Below, one piece after another: positions 10,263 through 22,469 of a stretch of 64,000 bases of DNA. The DNA lies in contig JNEU01001102.1 in assembly GCA_000697475.1 (NCBI GenBank), positions 124,001 through 188,000 on the forward strand. Direction: 5' to 3'. A model generated the notes under the pieces. That model was not told where the DNA came from, searched no databases, and worked only from the letters and a program-made list of their open reading frames with translations. The translations under genes were made by a program, and so were the position numbers. Source of the DNA: Lichtheimia corymbifera B2541. Lineage: Eukaryota; Mucoromycota; Mucoromycetes; Mucorales; Lichtheimiaceae. Position 1 is the stretch's first letter, and every line of letters starts with the position of its first letter.

Positions 10263-12123
10263 TTACTCAAGTTGTTCCTGTATCCAACTGTTTACCATGT
10301 CAAGTGCATATTCGCCTTGATCCTTAGGTACCATATGACCGGCATTAAAGACACGTAAGAAAGCCAATCGGCCATCTTTTGTTCGGCGAAGCTCACCACC
10401 TTGCTCGTGTGCAGTAGTTGAAAACCAGACCGTGTCTTTGGCTGATGCAAATTCATTGTGCCCACTCCAAGGTAATTTGATGACCCACGCCTTGTTCCCC
10501 ATGTAGTTGCATACAAAATCAGCATCGCCTGCATAAATCAGTACGCGGATACCATCCTCCAATAGCTGTGGGATTTCATTGACGTATGGCAGCATCCAAT
10601 CACCGGTATTCTATGATCCAGACAAAATGAGTACATGAGGAGCAAGTAGGAGACTGCAATGGGAGGTAAGGCATTACCGTAAATCGAAGATTGATGTCAT
10701 CATTGCACATCACTACTTTATCCACTTGTGCACCGACAGCTGACATGACATCCTTGCGATTGAGATATTTTTCCAAGTTCGTGTCAAGTCCAGAGCACGA
10801 TTCGTGTGCGCAGTCCTCTCGGATATCATATGGATTTTTTCCAGTTGCAAAGAATGGATCCCACATGTCTGAATTGCACGTATTGGTTGCAGCGTGGCAT
10901 GATGATGGATCTTTGGAAGAATAGCATTTTTGAATAAGAGCTGCACAACCAGGGTATTTATCGTCCATTTCATTGCATGTGCTTTGATTGAGCACAGGTC
11001 CGTATGGATTCTCACATGCGTACTTGGAAAAGTATTTATACTGTGTGAGTGGATCCGTTTGGCCATTACCAACCAAAAGTGACTTGAGCTTGATTGCCGT
11101 CCTCTGTATACCACCTTTATCATCATCGGAAGTGCTCTTTTTGTTGTTGCGGTTAATCTCACCAGCAATGGCAGGAATATAATGCCCAGCATCTATTACA
11201 AAAGATGATTACCTTTATGGTGGTAAATGTCATGAATAGAAACTCACATGATTCACCTGCAACATGAAAATCGAGGGCTGCGTAATCGTGAAATTCTTTA
11301 AAGAACAATTGGAGGAAAGCGTAAACGTCCTTGGCAGCTGCACTCGAATAAGGCTTGCCATCCTTTCCATAAGAGTACCCAACGTTGGTTGGCTACATTT
11401 GAGAAAAACATATGATCCATTAGATGCTTAACCAATGTATACTTGTGCGTAGCGCAGCTCATTGTATACTTACTTGGTCAAGGAAAATGATGCTTGCATT
11501 ATTGATCCATGAATGCTCATTGTAAACCGTGCCATCACCTTCATTGTTAACAAAGCAAGGGCTACATTGTAGTCAGTCAACATCAATCGCATCCAGCATC
11601 AAGTTTGGCAATATAATACCCCAATTCAGTTAAAAGGCCTTCTAAAGATGTGCAGCCAGGACCGCCATTTAGCCATAATATAAGAGGATCTTCTTTAGGA
11701 TTGTTACGAGATTCGAAGAACCAAAAGAAATAGTGTTTGTCGTCTTCAATATCGAGGTAGCCACTAATCTATTGCACGTGAGTATGCAAAATACATTAGA
11801 TACAATCTCATGTAACGAACCTGCTTGACCGTTGGGTCGCAAATCTTGGGTGTCTTATAACGCATTGAATGTTTTGGGAATGCAGAATCTACTAGCACCT
11901 TGATAAAGTTATCATTCTTGATATGATGGGGACTGGTTTTTGGTGTAAGCGTTCTCCACTCGATGGAAGGATGATCCTGTGTCGCGCTTTCATCATGGTA
12001 ATTCTTTAGTGTGTCACCTCTGCTATCACTCTGTTGCGAGGAAGAGGTCACTGGATGTGCATGGAACACCTTTGCAAACGCCAGAATGCATGCTATTTTG
12101 TATAACAGAGACACGCTGACCAT
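10263..12123 (-). CDS. Serine carboxypeptidase (S10, carboxypeptidase Y-like), copy A
   Basis: Removes C-terminal residues from peptides in the vacuole or outside the cell. Six exons: 12123-11821, 11768-11620, 11561-11474, 11392-11248, 11192-10678, 10610-10263; 515 aa. A signal peptide ([20 protein letters not shown]) is followed by a propeptide. Family motifs: [11 protein letters not shown], catalytic Ser in HVAGESY (S228), catalytic Asp in [10 protein letters not shown] (D431), catalytic His in NAGHMVPKD (H492). The mid-region is Cys-rich as in CPY. Introns sit at the same places as in copy B, so the two arose by tandem duplication. TATAAAAG at 12163-12170 lies 40 nt upstream. The Ser after GGPGC is Thr here, a mild change. 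Confidence 0.94.
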
Positions 12124-12162
12124 GATGGTGTGATTGAGTAAACTGTCAAAATTTCAGCATGG

Positions 12163-12170
12163 CTTTTATA
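12163..12170 (-). promoter_or_regulatory. TATA box of carboxypeptidase A
   Basis: TATAAAAG on the minus strand, 40 nt upstream of the ATG at 12123. Confidence 0.6.
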
Positions 12171-12945
12171 CATGACCACATCCAGCCATATGTCTGGTTC
12201 ACAATGGTCGCAAAATAGCTTCGCCATGCAAACCTTGACAACAAGGTTTGCATCCCGAATTGTCATTTCTTTCCAAAAAGAACCCGCTTTTTTATGTGTA
12301 TTCCAATGGTGACACATCTATCCATTTCGTTTTTTACCCGTTCAGGTACTTTAGATATGATATGAAGAAGGACAAGGATAAGGTCTCTTAGGCAGTTCCC
12401 TTGCTGCGAGCTAGTCAACATATCAATTGCATGAGCATCACTATCTATACCCAAAAATGACCTGCTTCAAAAACGCAAGTAACCATGCAGCTCATCAACT
12501 GCTCCTTTAATCCTAACAACAGCAAGACCTAAATGACATGCAGCCGGTGTATTATATGCAATATTCGTATGTCATATAATGATGATGAGCCAGCTTCAAG
12601 TACAAAAGGATTGAAAGCCCTCACGCATTTTGAAGGGACTGAACATATAGCTTTATATGCCTGTGGATAGTATGACAGAGGATCCATGTGAGCAAGTTGC
12701 ACAGGTGGGTAAATGTGCATGCTATTCTCAAAGTCGTCATTGTCGCACGTGTATGTGCATAAGGATGAAGATTGTATTCCGCTATAGTGAATAAAACATA
12801 CGTCGAGCATCTGACTATGAAAATTGACAAGATGGGTCCTTTGCCATTATCGAAAGCAAGCACCAAAGCAGCTGATGTAAGTAAATAAGTGATCTTGCCA
12901 CATTTCACCTACTCCTTTGTGCCCACCTTTTAAGCAAGGCGAAAA
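12171..12945. other. Intergenic, no gene seen
   Basis: About 775 bp between carboxypeptidase A and the small acidic gene. Open frames are short and share nothing with known families. It should carry the upstream region of carboxypeptidase A and the 3' end of the acidic-protein gene. Confidence 0.5.
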
Positions 12946-13358
12946 TTAACGATCCTTGGAAATCTTGATGGCTTGCAATAACCTGGTAATACGGGCGCAA
13001 AGAGATGATAAAAGCGAGTCGTTGTCCTGTCGATCGTGATCATCACCACCATGATGGTCATCATCATTCACGCTCATGTTATTCACACTGTTTCCTTCAT
13101 CGGTTGTATAACTGCCACTGCTATCGGAGGGGTATTCCATAGTGAGCCTGCTCACATCAGATTCATCAGAAGTGGGTGGATCAATGTCTCGAAGGGTCAG
13201 AAAGTCTCGATCATCGTCCTCAGTATCGTATGAGCCAGCTGTTATAGTCGAAATCCTGCCATCAGTTTGTCGACCACTGATGTTAATTAGACAACTGGCA
13301 AGCTTGCATGTGTATAGATACATGGTAACACTTACAAATTGGTGCCTTGTTCAGCCAT
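12946..13358 (-). CDS. Small acidic protein, 117 aa, unrecognised
   Basis: Two exons, 13358-13336 and 13276-12946, 354 nt. The first codes MAEQGTN and the splice (TT|GTAAGT, CATCAG|T) keeps the frame. The protein is dominated by Asp, Ser and Thr (patches such as YDTEDDDRDF and NDDDHHGGDDHDRQDND), then ends in a basic amphipathic stretch 'LCARITRLLQAIKISKDR'. No domain is recognised. A TATA-like element lies at 13422-13430, 64-72 nt upstream of the ATG. It lies between the two carboxypeptidase paralogues, on the same strand. It may be disordered with a short C-terminal helix. Confidence 0.5.
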
Positions 13359-13421
13359 TTTACGTTTGATTGAGCCTACCAGAAAGCCCACATACAAATG
13401 ATCAATTTATGTTTTACCAGC

Positions 13422-13430
13422 ATATATATA
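13422..13430 (-). promoter_or_regulatory. TATA box of the 117-aa acidic protein gene
   Basis: Alternating TATATATA on the minus strand, 64-72 nt upstream of the proposed ATG at 13358. Confidence 0.45.
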
Positions 13431-13638
13431 GTGAACCAGCACATGATTCATGATGTCAGGTCGACGTTGTGTCAATTATGACGCGCACCAATATGCATCA
13501 TTAGGCTTGACACCCCACGTTTAAAGAACGCAGACTCCAAATCTTATCACTGCCATCCCTTAAAACAATCCTAGCAAGGAGCCATACATGTATTGTAAAG
13601 GTAGATGTTTACTTTAAAAATGCGTCAATCAGCAATCA

Positions 13639-15480
13639 TTACACAAGAGTGCCTTGTAGCCAGTTATTCAACATGTCGATAGCATAGTCTCGACGATCCA
13701 TGCCCACCATGTGCCCAGAATCGAAAACTCGTAAAAAGGCGAAACGGCCGTCTTGGGTAGTACGTAGCTCACCGCCTTGCTCATTCGCAGTGGTGGAAAA
13801 CCAATCCGTGTCGCTGGCAGCAGCAAATTCATCATGGCCACTCCAAGGCAATTCAATCATCCATGCTTTGTTGCCCATCCAATTGCAAATAAAGTCAGCA
13901 TCACCGGCATAAATCAAGACGCGAATACCATCTTCCAAGAGCAGTGGTATTTCGTTGACATAAGGTCTCATCCAATCATACGTCTAATGTCGCTGTTATT
14001 AATAGCTATACACAACAATAGAGGATATGGTGTTCATCACTTACACTGAATTCAAAACCGAGATCATCATTACAGCTTTCAAACTTGCTGACTTGTGCTC
14101 CAAGTGCCTTCATGACCTCGGGGCGATTGAGATATGCTTCCATAACACCAACGATCTCAAAGCACAACTTGTCGACTTTGCATTCTTTACGAACGTCATA
14201 CAGGTTTTTGCCTTGTGCTCGGTAGGGCTCAAGTATATCCTTGTTGCATTGAAGATAAGCTGGCATGCATGAGGATTTGTCTTGGGATGCGTAGCACTCT
14301 TTGATAAGCTCTGCACATGCAGGATACTTTTCATCCATTTGGTCACATGTCTCTTGGTCCAAGAATATTCCGTAGGAGTTGCCACATGCAAACCTGGATG
14401 CGTACTTGTATTGTGTTAATGCATCGGTAAGACCATTACCAATCAAAGTCGACTTGAGATTGATGGTTGAGAGAGCGGATTCCATGATATCCTTATTGTT
14501 GCGGTTGATCTCGCCAGCGATAGCAGGAACAAAATGGCCAGCATCTTGATACATGGATTCAGCAAACAATAGCATCTAAGGAATTGCCACTTACATGATT
14601 CACCAGCAACATGGAAATCAAGAGATGCATATTCAGGGAACTCTTTAAAGAAGAGTTGGAGGAAAGCATACACGTCCCGAGCAGCAGCAACCGAATCGAG
14701 TGCACCACCCTCGCCGTAAGAATATCCTACATTCAAGGGCTAACAAGCATTCCATCCATGAATCGCTTGTATCATATATCATGATATATATACAACATCC
14801 ATACCTGATCAAGAAAGATGACACTTGCATTGTTGTTCCAAGAATGCTCGTTTAAGGTCGTATCCCCTGTCTCTTTGTCAACAAGGCATGGCCTAGGTAA
14901 GGGATATATAATAAATCGTCAACCTTGCATTGAACCAAAGAGGTCGATTGACCAATTATATATACCCGTATTCGGTCAAAAGTCCAACCATTGACGAGCA
15001 CCCAGGACCCCCATCCACCCAAAGAATGAGCGGGTCCTCGTTAGGATTATGGCGTGATTCGAAGAACCAAAAGAAAAAGTGCTTATCCTTTTCAACATCC
15101 AAATAGCCACTGATCTACATGCATAACACGGTATTGAGGAAAAAGATCCATCAATATCTAAGGATGCAACCCCAGCTCACCTGTTTGACACTTGAATCAC
15201 AGATACCGTCATCAGGCGTCTTGAAGCGTATCGAATGCTCTGGTAAACCTGGGTGAAGAGAAGAGAGCCATGTATCGGTAAACTTGTCTCGATCTTGTGA
15301 CTCGCTGGAAAACGTTCCACAATGATGTTGCATCAAGCCTTCATGATGATGATGATCATTCAAAGCATTGTTTGGACTGCCAATAGGTCGTTGTATAAAG
15401 TCTGCCACTGGGCTAGCATATGCTATTCCTGCAAGCAACACAATAGATGCTGCCTTGGATAGGAGGGAGATACCAAGCAT
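13639..15480 (-). CDS. Serine carboxypeptidase (S10), copy B with altered binding-site residues
   Basis: Paralogue of the gene at 10263-12123. Exons 15480-15181, 15114-14966, 14892-14805, 14739-14595, 14544-14045, 13983-13639; 508 aa. Exons 2, 3 and 4 have exactly the same lengths as in copy A (149, 88, 145 nt). Start chosen at [18 protein letters not shown], a good signal peptide; upstream in-frame codons are not needed. The catalytic triad is kept: GESY (S227), GDADFICN (D424), SGHMV (H485). Two conserved positions differ: [10 protein letters not shown] replaces the usual W-L/V-N-GGPGCSS, and GHMVGMD replaces GHMVPxD. The Asn is the residue that in carboxypeptidase Y helps hold the substrate's terminal carboxylate, so specificity may be altered. 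The propeptide has a His-rich run near residue 45. Confidence 0.93.
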
Positions 15481-15936
15481 ATGTGTGTAGTTACGCGTGT
15501 GAAAAAGAGAAGGATAAAGAGCGAGGATGCCCCATAGATATGGTTGACGGCCCGAGCTGCTGCGGCTGACCGAGTTATTTTGGGTCTTTTTGGTGAAACC
15601 AGCATTGTCCACGCACAGCCTGAAAGATGCATCTGTCACTCATCGACGCTATGTACAGGCAAATAGCATCTTGTCGTTGTCGCATGCCATGTACAAAATC
15701 GTCCGTTTTTGCCAAACTTAGCTATGTGCTGATCCCTTTGATTCAACCCCAACCCTGAAGAAGCCAACCCAATTCATCCATCCCAAATCTCAGTCATTGG
15801 TAACCTTGTGTACTACAACCGAGCCTTGCTAGTGGTGTTATAAATCCATGAATTAATGCTTTCAACAATGGACACCTTCACACACAAAATTGGATATGTA
15901 ATCAACACTATATTATATGAACAAACATCTAACAAT
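15481..15936. other. Intergenic between carboxypeptidase B and MetRS
   Basis: Contains the upstream region of carboxypeptidase B and the 3' end of the methionyl-tRNA synthetase gene. No other gene seen. Confidence 0.5.
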
Positions 15937-18846
15937 CTAAGCGTTACTAGAGCCACCATATTTATCCTTCCAGACTTGCTCCATCTTTTCGTCGATCTTG
16001 GAGAAGAGATATGCTGCACCGTTAAGCTTGTGACCGGCGAGAATATTGCAGACGAATGTATCAGGAATGGCACCAAGAGGTGCGTTGAGTTGACGTGAGA
16101 TGCTCTCGGAAGTGGCGGGCATGTAAGGATAAAGGAGAGAAGACAACAAGTAGATAAGGTTGAGAGCGAGGTTGATGACAGCATCGCACTTGCCACGGGT
16201 CTCAGTGAAGAGTGTGTTGCTGAGGTTGGATTCTTGCAAGTAGACGTTACCACGTGCCGAGATAGACATGGCGATGCTCAAGCCTTGGCGAAGCTTGACG
16301 TTCTCCATAGTATCCACGTATTGACCCAAGAGCTCGTTGACATCCTTGATCAATGCTTGCTCAGCATCACCCGACAAATCAGCTTCAGGAACAACACCAT
16401 CGTATTTGGCAAGGGCAAACTTGATGACACGGTTGACAAAGTTGCCAAGATTATTCAAAAGCTCGCTGTTGTTCTTGGTAATAAATTCGTTCCATGTAAA
16501 CATCGAATCGCTAGTCTCAGGACGCGAAGACAAGAGATAGTAACGCCAGACAGAGGGCGAGATACCACTCTCCTCGGCATTGGTACCAAACACACCAACG
16601 TTGCGGGACTTTGAGAACTTGCCACCTTCATAGTTCAAGTACTCTAAAACACCAATATCTATAAGTTATCCAACTCCCAGATGATCCTTTTTTTTCCATT
16701 TACCTGTAGTGCTGATATGGTGCACCATAGTCCAGTTGTCCTTGGTACCAAGTTGGCAGCCAGGGAAGATGACAGAGTGGAAAGGAACATTGTCTTTACC
16801 CATGAACTGATAGAGCTTGACATTATCGGGGTTCTTCCACCACTTTTCCCACTCCTTGGTGTAGCATGCTGTAATGCTGGGGTATCCAATAGGAGCATCA
16901 TACCAGACATAGAACACCTTGTTCTCGAAACCGGGCATAGGAACAGGAGTACCCCACTTGAGATCACGAGTAATGCAACGGGGACGCAAGCCTTCCTTCA
17001 ACCAAGATTGGGTAATGTGAACACCGTTGGAAGACCACTTGCCTATCAAGTCATCCATAAATACATATCATCCCTTTCCTCAACCTTGAATAACATACCT
17101 TCAACGTTGACACGAGCATTGAACTTTTCAATATCACCTTGGAGACGATCCAAATCCAAAAAGATGTGCTTCGAGTCCTTGGTAATGGGACGAGTACCAT
17201 CCAACTTGCAGCGAGGTTCTTCGAGTTCAGTAGCATTCAACAAACGGCCACAAGAATCGCATTGATCACCACGAGCATCCTATACCTTATGTTACCATTT
17301 TACTCCAATTCACAAAACATTTCCTCTTACATTGTACTTGCAGTTGGGGCAAACACCTTCGACATAACGATCAGCCAAGAATCTATGATTACATTAGTTG
17401 TCATCATCATTATACTAGACAGGGTCATGATATATCCATACCTTTGGCACTTTTCACAGAAAAGTTGGGTCATGACAGCCTCACTAGTGAAACCATTTGC
17501 ATGCACCTTGTTGAAAATGTCCTGAGCAATCTCGGTTTGTTCATCGGTGGTGGTGCGGCCAAAGTGGTCAAATGACAACTCGAACCACTTGTACACATTG
17601 CTGTGAATAGCATTGTACTTGTCGCAAAGAGCTCGGCAAGAGACGCCTTCTTCCAAAGCCTTGGTTTCAGTGGCAGTACCATATTCATCGGTACCACAGA
17701 TATAAAGAGTGTTGTAGCCACGAGCACGGCAGTAACTAGGATAACGATGGCACATAAGATATCATGCAACACGATACATATCCTCCTTCTTTCCCATGAT
17801 TATCTTACCGAGCATAACAGTCAGCGCTCAAAGTAGAGCCGATAATGTTGCCAAGATGAGGAATGTTGTTAACATAGGGCAAGGCGGAGGTAATAAGCAC
17901 ATTTCGTTCGCCATCCTTGGGAAGACTAGCGAAAATGTTGTCAATTTTCTCGTAAGATCACTCGTGATGATGATCCCATACTTACATCTTCGTCTTGCCA
18001 TCAGGCACAGTAATGAACTTTTCAGTCTTGAGCTTTTGAGTCTCGGGATTGAGTGCAGCAAGTTCAGTTTGCTTGTTGGCAGACTTGCGATCAGCACCAG
18101 CCATTTTCTTCTTGGCAGCCTTGGAGATCTAATAATGCCAAAAACCTCCAATGAATCTTCCCGCAAAATTTCCATGGTTTTCAAATCCTTACCAGCTTAT
18201 CCACTGTTTCAAGAGCTGATGCAATAGCTGGCAACTTTGACACATTGGTGAACCATGTGCTCAATGCAGGGTATTTGCTGCTGTCCTCATTGTTGTTCAA
18301 GAATTCGTAAAGAGTGCCAAAGTAAATGACATCCACAGCATTCAACTTGTCGCCCTGATCGACACGACGTAGATTAGCCAATCATTCATGAGCTCCATCA
18401 CATCATCGTATGCTTACCGAGCTGAACATCTTTGAACCATACTTGGTCATATAACCATCCAAGATCTTGTAGGCCTCGTGTGTGCTCTTTTGTAACACCA
18501 AGCGAGAGATAGCCTCTTCTTGTTCAATAGCTGCACTTTGCAAGAGAGAGGTTTCCGATCCGTCAAATGTCAATACGTCGAGAATGTACCTAGTTCATAT
18601 TGAGTTAGCATGGAGACGTGTAGAGGAGGGGTCGTGGTGGTGGTGGTGGTTCGAATGAACAACTTACTTGACAGCAACGTTGGCATCGGTCAAAGTAGTT
18701 CCGTTGTTGGTTTCCACGGTTACTGCATCGCCGGCAACTTGTTGGAATTTGACACCGGCGACGAGAGCGGCAAGGACCACCTTGAGAGCATTAGCGAAAG
18801 GCTTTGTCTGTGGAGTTAACTTTGGAAGGACGACTTTGAGGACCAT
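15937..18846 (-). CDS. MES1: Methionyl-tRNA synthetase, cytosolic
   Basis: Charges tRNA-Met in the cytosol. Ten exons: 18846-18668, 18589-18418, 18354-18193, 18128-17986, 17925-17809, 17735-17442, 17382-17331, 17279-17099, 17042-16704, 16643-15937; 781 aa. Residues 1-~180 form a GST-like N-terminal domain, as in yeast Mes1, which binds the Arc1 cofactor. Then a Lys-rich linker, the HIGH-type signature PHLGN (about 241-245), the zinc-knuckle pairs CEKCQ, CPNC and CDSC, and KFSKS (555-559) as the KMSKS loop. The C-terminal anticodon-binding domain ends in [12 protein letters not shown]. No EMAP II-like extension is present. Start at 18846 opens [10 protein letters not shown]. Confidence 0.95.
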
Positions 18847-19523
18847 TGGTGGGGGAAATAAAGAGAGAGGGGGAAAAAAGTGAAGGTATCTCTTTGCGGC
18901 GGCAGGGCCGATTTGACAGATCTTACCCACACTCCCACTTGCCCAATCATTTAAGCCACCAACCTGATGCAACCTACCACAGAGATGAGTCATGCTCTAG
19001 ATAACAATTGGTTCCCTCCCTCATTTACAGTTATAGTCCATTTCCATGGCAATCATTCTCTCTTTTTTACTGAGATTATCTTTGTTCAAGTGAATATGGA
19101 TCATACAATGATGACGTTTCATTGTTGTGCGCAGTAACTTCTTTATCCGGATTGGATTTGTGTGTCCCTCTGTCAAATAGAAAATGAAATCCCGCGTCAT
19201 GCCGTTTATAGACACTGCTTGATTGTCATCAGAGGATGCGTCAAGTGACATTTTACCATCATAATGAGTCAAGGTTATTATGTTATTGCTCTCCTTGTTT
19301 TATATCAAGCAATCATTGGTTTGGCCACCACTATCATCCATTGAAGACTCCCATACCCTGCAATAATAATATGATATCATTCAAATAAAACACCTTATCC
19401 ACTCATCCCATCATGTTGCATCACTCAAAGCTCAAGTATACATGAATGCAAGGGAGGGAGGTATACACCCTATGCATGCGTATGTGTGTGTGGTGTCACG
19501 TATATCAAAGTACATGAATTTCC
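18847..19523. other. Divergent intergenic region, no gene seen
   Basis: Lies between the MetRS start (minus) and the release-factor-like start (plus), so it holds both promoters. No clear TATA box and no supported coding frame. Confidence 0.5.
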
Positions 19524-20074
19524 ATGGCGACGTGTTTGCTCTCTCTTTCTTTTTCTTTTTCCAATCGCCGCATGTTCACTTTATTGCTTACACGTACACG
19601 CCCTCTCATATCCAAGCCTCTTCAACGATGGATGACCACAGAGCCAGTCAAGAAGGAACGACAAAAGATTGTTCTCGAGGATTCTGATCTCGTGGAGAAG
19701 TTCATCAAGGGATCGGGACCTGGTGGACAAGCGATCAATAAGCGAGTCAGTTGTGTCGAGTTGAAGCATATCCCCACTGGTATTCTTGTTCAGGTAGATA
19801 ATCATTGAATGATTTGTATCATATGCATGACATTAATAAGACGGGATAGTGCCAACAAACACGCTCTCTTGAACAAAACAGAGGAATTGCTCGCAAGTTG
19901 CTCAAGGAGAAATTGGATACGTACATCAACGGTGATCTGAGCAAAAGTGCAAAGCGTGCAGCCAAGATTCAAAAGTCAAAAGCACGCAAGGCACGTCGCG
20001 CAAAGAAGAAATATGGTGAACCAAAGGAGCTTGGTCAAGAGAACAACAGCAACAACAATCCATCCGCTGAGTGA
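19524..20074 (+). CDS. Mitochondrial peptide-release-factor-like protein (GGQ domain)
   Basis: Two exons, 19524-19793 and 19850-20074; 164 aa. The first ~40 residues are basic, Ser/Leu/Arg-rich and lack acids, as in a mitochondrial presequence. The RF-1 domain follows with KGSGPGGQAINK, the GGQ (about 67-69) that triggers peptidyl-tRNA hydrolysis, and the VELKHIPTGI...Q..RS.E.NR.IA strand-helix pattern. A Lys/Arg-rich C-terminal helix matches the ribosome-binding tail of the MTRFR (C12orf65)/ICT1 class. There is no codon-recognition domain, so it is a rescue-type factor acting on stalled mitoribosomes, not RF1. A second possible ATG at 19572 would shorten the presequence. Confidence 0.9.
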
Positions 20075-20435
20075 AATGCATTACGACATCGCCTATCATT
20101 ATTATCAGCAAGAGACAAAAAAAGGAGAGAGATGGTTGACTACACCATGAATGGATCAGATTGCCACCAAGCAACCCTTTCTTTATATATGCAGCGGATA
20201 TCACAGAGTCATTCGTTCTATGGCTAAATACAACATCATCATCAGTTTTCAAGAATGGATTATGGGGTGCAACCAATGGTGAGAGGAAAAAAGGGACAAT
20301 TGTGATGAGTGTGTGTATGGCTCATTTGGGATCTTATAGAGGAACACAGTCCAGATAACAATGACCAAGTCGACCAGCGTATATAAAGCCATCGATTGTT
20401 GTCCCTGAAGGTATTGGACAAGACCAAAACATACC
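20075..20435. promoter_or_regulatory. Intergenic with TATA box at 20380-20388
   Basis: About 360 bp between two plus-strand genes. TATATAAAG at 20380-20388 stands 48 nt before the ATG at 20436. No other gene seen. Confidence 0.55.
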
Positions 20436-22437
20436 ATGGCTGTTGAAGGTGAGAGAATATCCCCTTACTGCCCATCTATACATATCGCTTTTCTCTTTTC
20501 CTTGCTCTTGTCATGCTGACACATCAAATGACAAAAGATGTCCTTTCACAGATTCAAGACCTACAGGCCACCATTGAAAATTTCACTACTTGTGGTATGT
20601 CTTAGGAGAATTATTTCATTATGCAAAAGCGACTGATTGACATTATTAGAAAACCCAGAGACAACAACATCATCATCAACAAAGAGAGACTCAAAGACGC
20701 TGATATGCCAACCGGATGAAAAGACATTTGTCGAGGACACCGAAGATGCAGGGAAAACATTGGTTGAGAGTTTGACGACGAGTCCTGCAGCAACGGCTGG
20801 TACGTCATTGGATCAAGTCAGCATTCGTTTTTCCAACGACTTTTCATCACTTGTGGATCATTTTTCTGCATTACGTGAGCGACTTGACAGTGAGAAGTTG
20901 ACAAAGAACGACGAAAAGGCATTGGTGGATTCGAGTAGTAGCAGCAGCAATGATAATGACAGCAGATCAGCCCATGAGGAGGAGGAGACACCAGAGGAAG
21001 AGGAGGAAAGGAAGCACCTTGATGAGACCATAGTGAAGCAACAATGCGATGTGCAAGATAAATTGCAGGTGGAGAGCGATGACAACAACCACACATCATC
21101 ATCGTCACCCAACACGACAGCTTCACAACCAGCGATCCTAGTCGTTTCCAATGACAATACGCCACCCATGCATCCTTCCATTGAATCACAATGCCATCAT
21201 CATTATTATCATCAACATATGCATTCAATGCCAACATCACCCTTATCAGCATGTGTAGCCACTCCAAGGTCACGCATGTCAACCACATCACGCCGTTCTC
21301 GTCGCCCATCCACTCTTAGTAAAAAATCCAGCAAATCATCTCGTTACTTTGCCAAGCACAAAAAAGAATCATCTACGGTTGAATACACTGCTCGATCTTA
21401 TGATGAAATGATGCGGATTCCCGATCCACGTGAACGTCTCGCCTTTTATGAAAAGACTTTCAAGCAATGCATGCGTGCCGATTCAAAATTGACATCATGG
21501 ATGAAACGCGTAAAGGAGAAAGGTCTTCCAAAACCAATGACTGAAGGTAATATTGTTATTTACGAGTGGATGACATTTGATTTGACGTTAACCATGGGTG
21601 ATAGGCTACAAACCTCCACCTCGACCACGGACACCTGATGAAGCTGAACAATCCAAAGGAACATTACATGGCAATGGCAGCACGACATCATTGAGTGGAT
21701 CCATCAGTATGTTTCTTAAAAAGGCATCTGCATCAAGTACACTTGGACGACGTACGTTTGGTGAAACAACACCACGACCCTCAATGAGTCGATTGTTTTT
21801 ACCTACTTCTCTCAGCCGATTATCCTTGTCAAAATCATCACGCCAACCCAAAGTAGCACCCGAATATGAACCTGCTCTACCTGCATCATCACTCCCAGAT
21901 TATGATTTCAACCGAGCAAAACGACCTCCACCACCCATATCCACCACTGCAGCAGCACAAAAGCCACCTCGTCCAGCAGCAACAATGAGTGCAACTACAA
22001 CCATGGGAACGAATCGATGGAGGACAGCAACACTAACCAATAATCATAATACATCTTCACGACACAAAAAGACCAAAAAGAAACGATCCACAGATTCCAT
22101 GTCATCCACCACCACCTCCACTACAACTTCACCCGCAAGATCCATTTCATCTTCATTCTCAAAACTCTCTCGTTTATCACGTCGTCAAAGCACTGCCACC
22201 CTTAACAGCACTACCACCAAATCAAAACAACAACAACATCATCAACAACAACATGGTGAATCATCCGTTGACATGGTGGTGACTGAAATGTGTAATACGC
22301 TGCCACACATGGATCGGCGTGTCATTGAAGAATATTTGGCTGAAGCTGGAGGAGATCAAATGGTAGCCATTACACTTGCCATGAGTCAATTGAAGAGACC
22401 CACTACTACTGCACAACCTATGTACCATCATTGTTGA
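20436..22437 (+). CDS. Ser/Thr-rich protein with a C-terminal UBA/CUE-like module, 599 aa
   Basis: Four exons: 20436-20448, 20538-20594, 20650-21546, 21605-22437; 599 aa. The first exon is only 13 nt (MAVE). The N-terminal half is acidic, Ser-rich and probably disordered. A conserved-looking central block runs 'YDEMMRIPDPRERLAFYEKT' through 'LTSWMKRVKEKGLPKPMTEGYKPPPRP'. Then come Ser/Thr and Gln/His low-complexity runs. The end, 'VTEMCNTLPHMDRRVIEEYL' followed by EAGGDQMVAITLAM, has the helix-turn-helix pattern of UBA/CUE ubiquitin-binding modules. I infer a cytosolic adaptor, possibly in ubiquitin-linked trafficking, but no specific orthologue is recognised. Confidence 0.72.
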
Positions 22438-22442
22438 TCATC

Positions 22443-22469
22443 AAATATATATATATATATATATATACT
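22443..22469. repeat. (AT)n microsatellite
   Basis: About twelve AT repeats just after the stop codon of the 599-aa gene; length polymorphism is likely. Confidence 0.95.
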
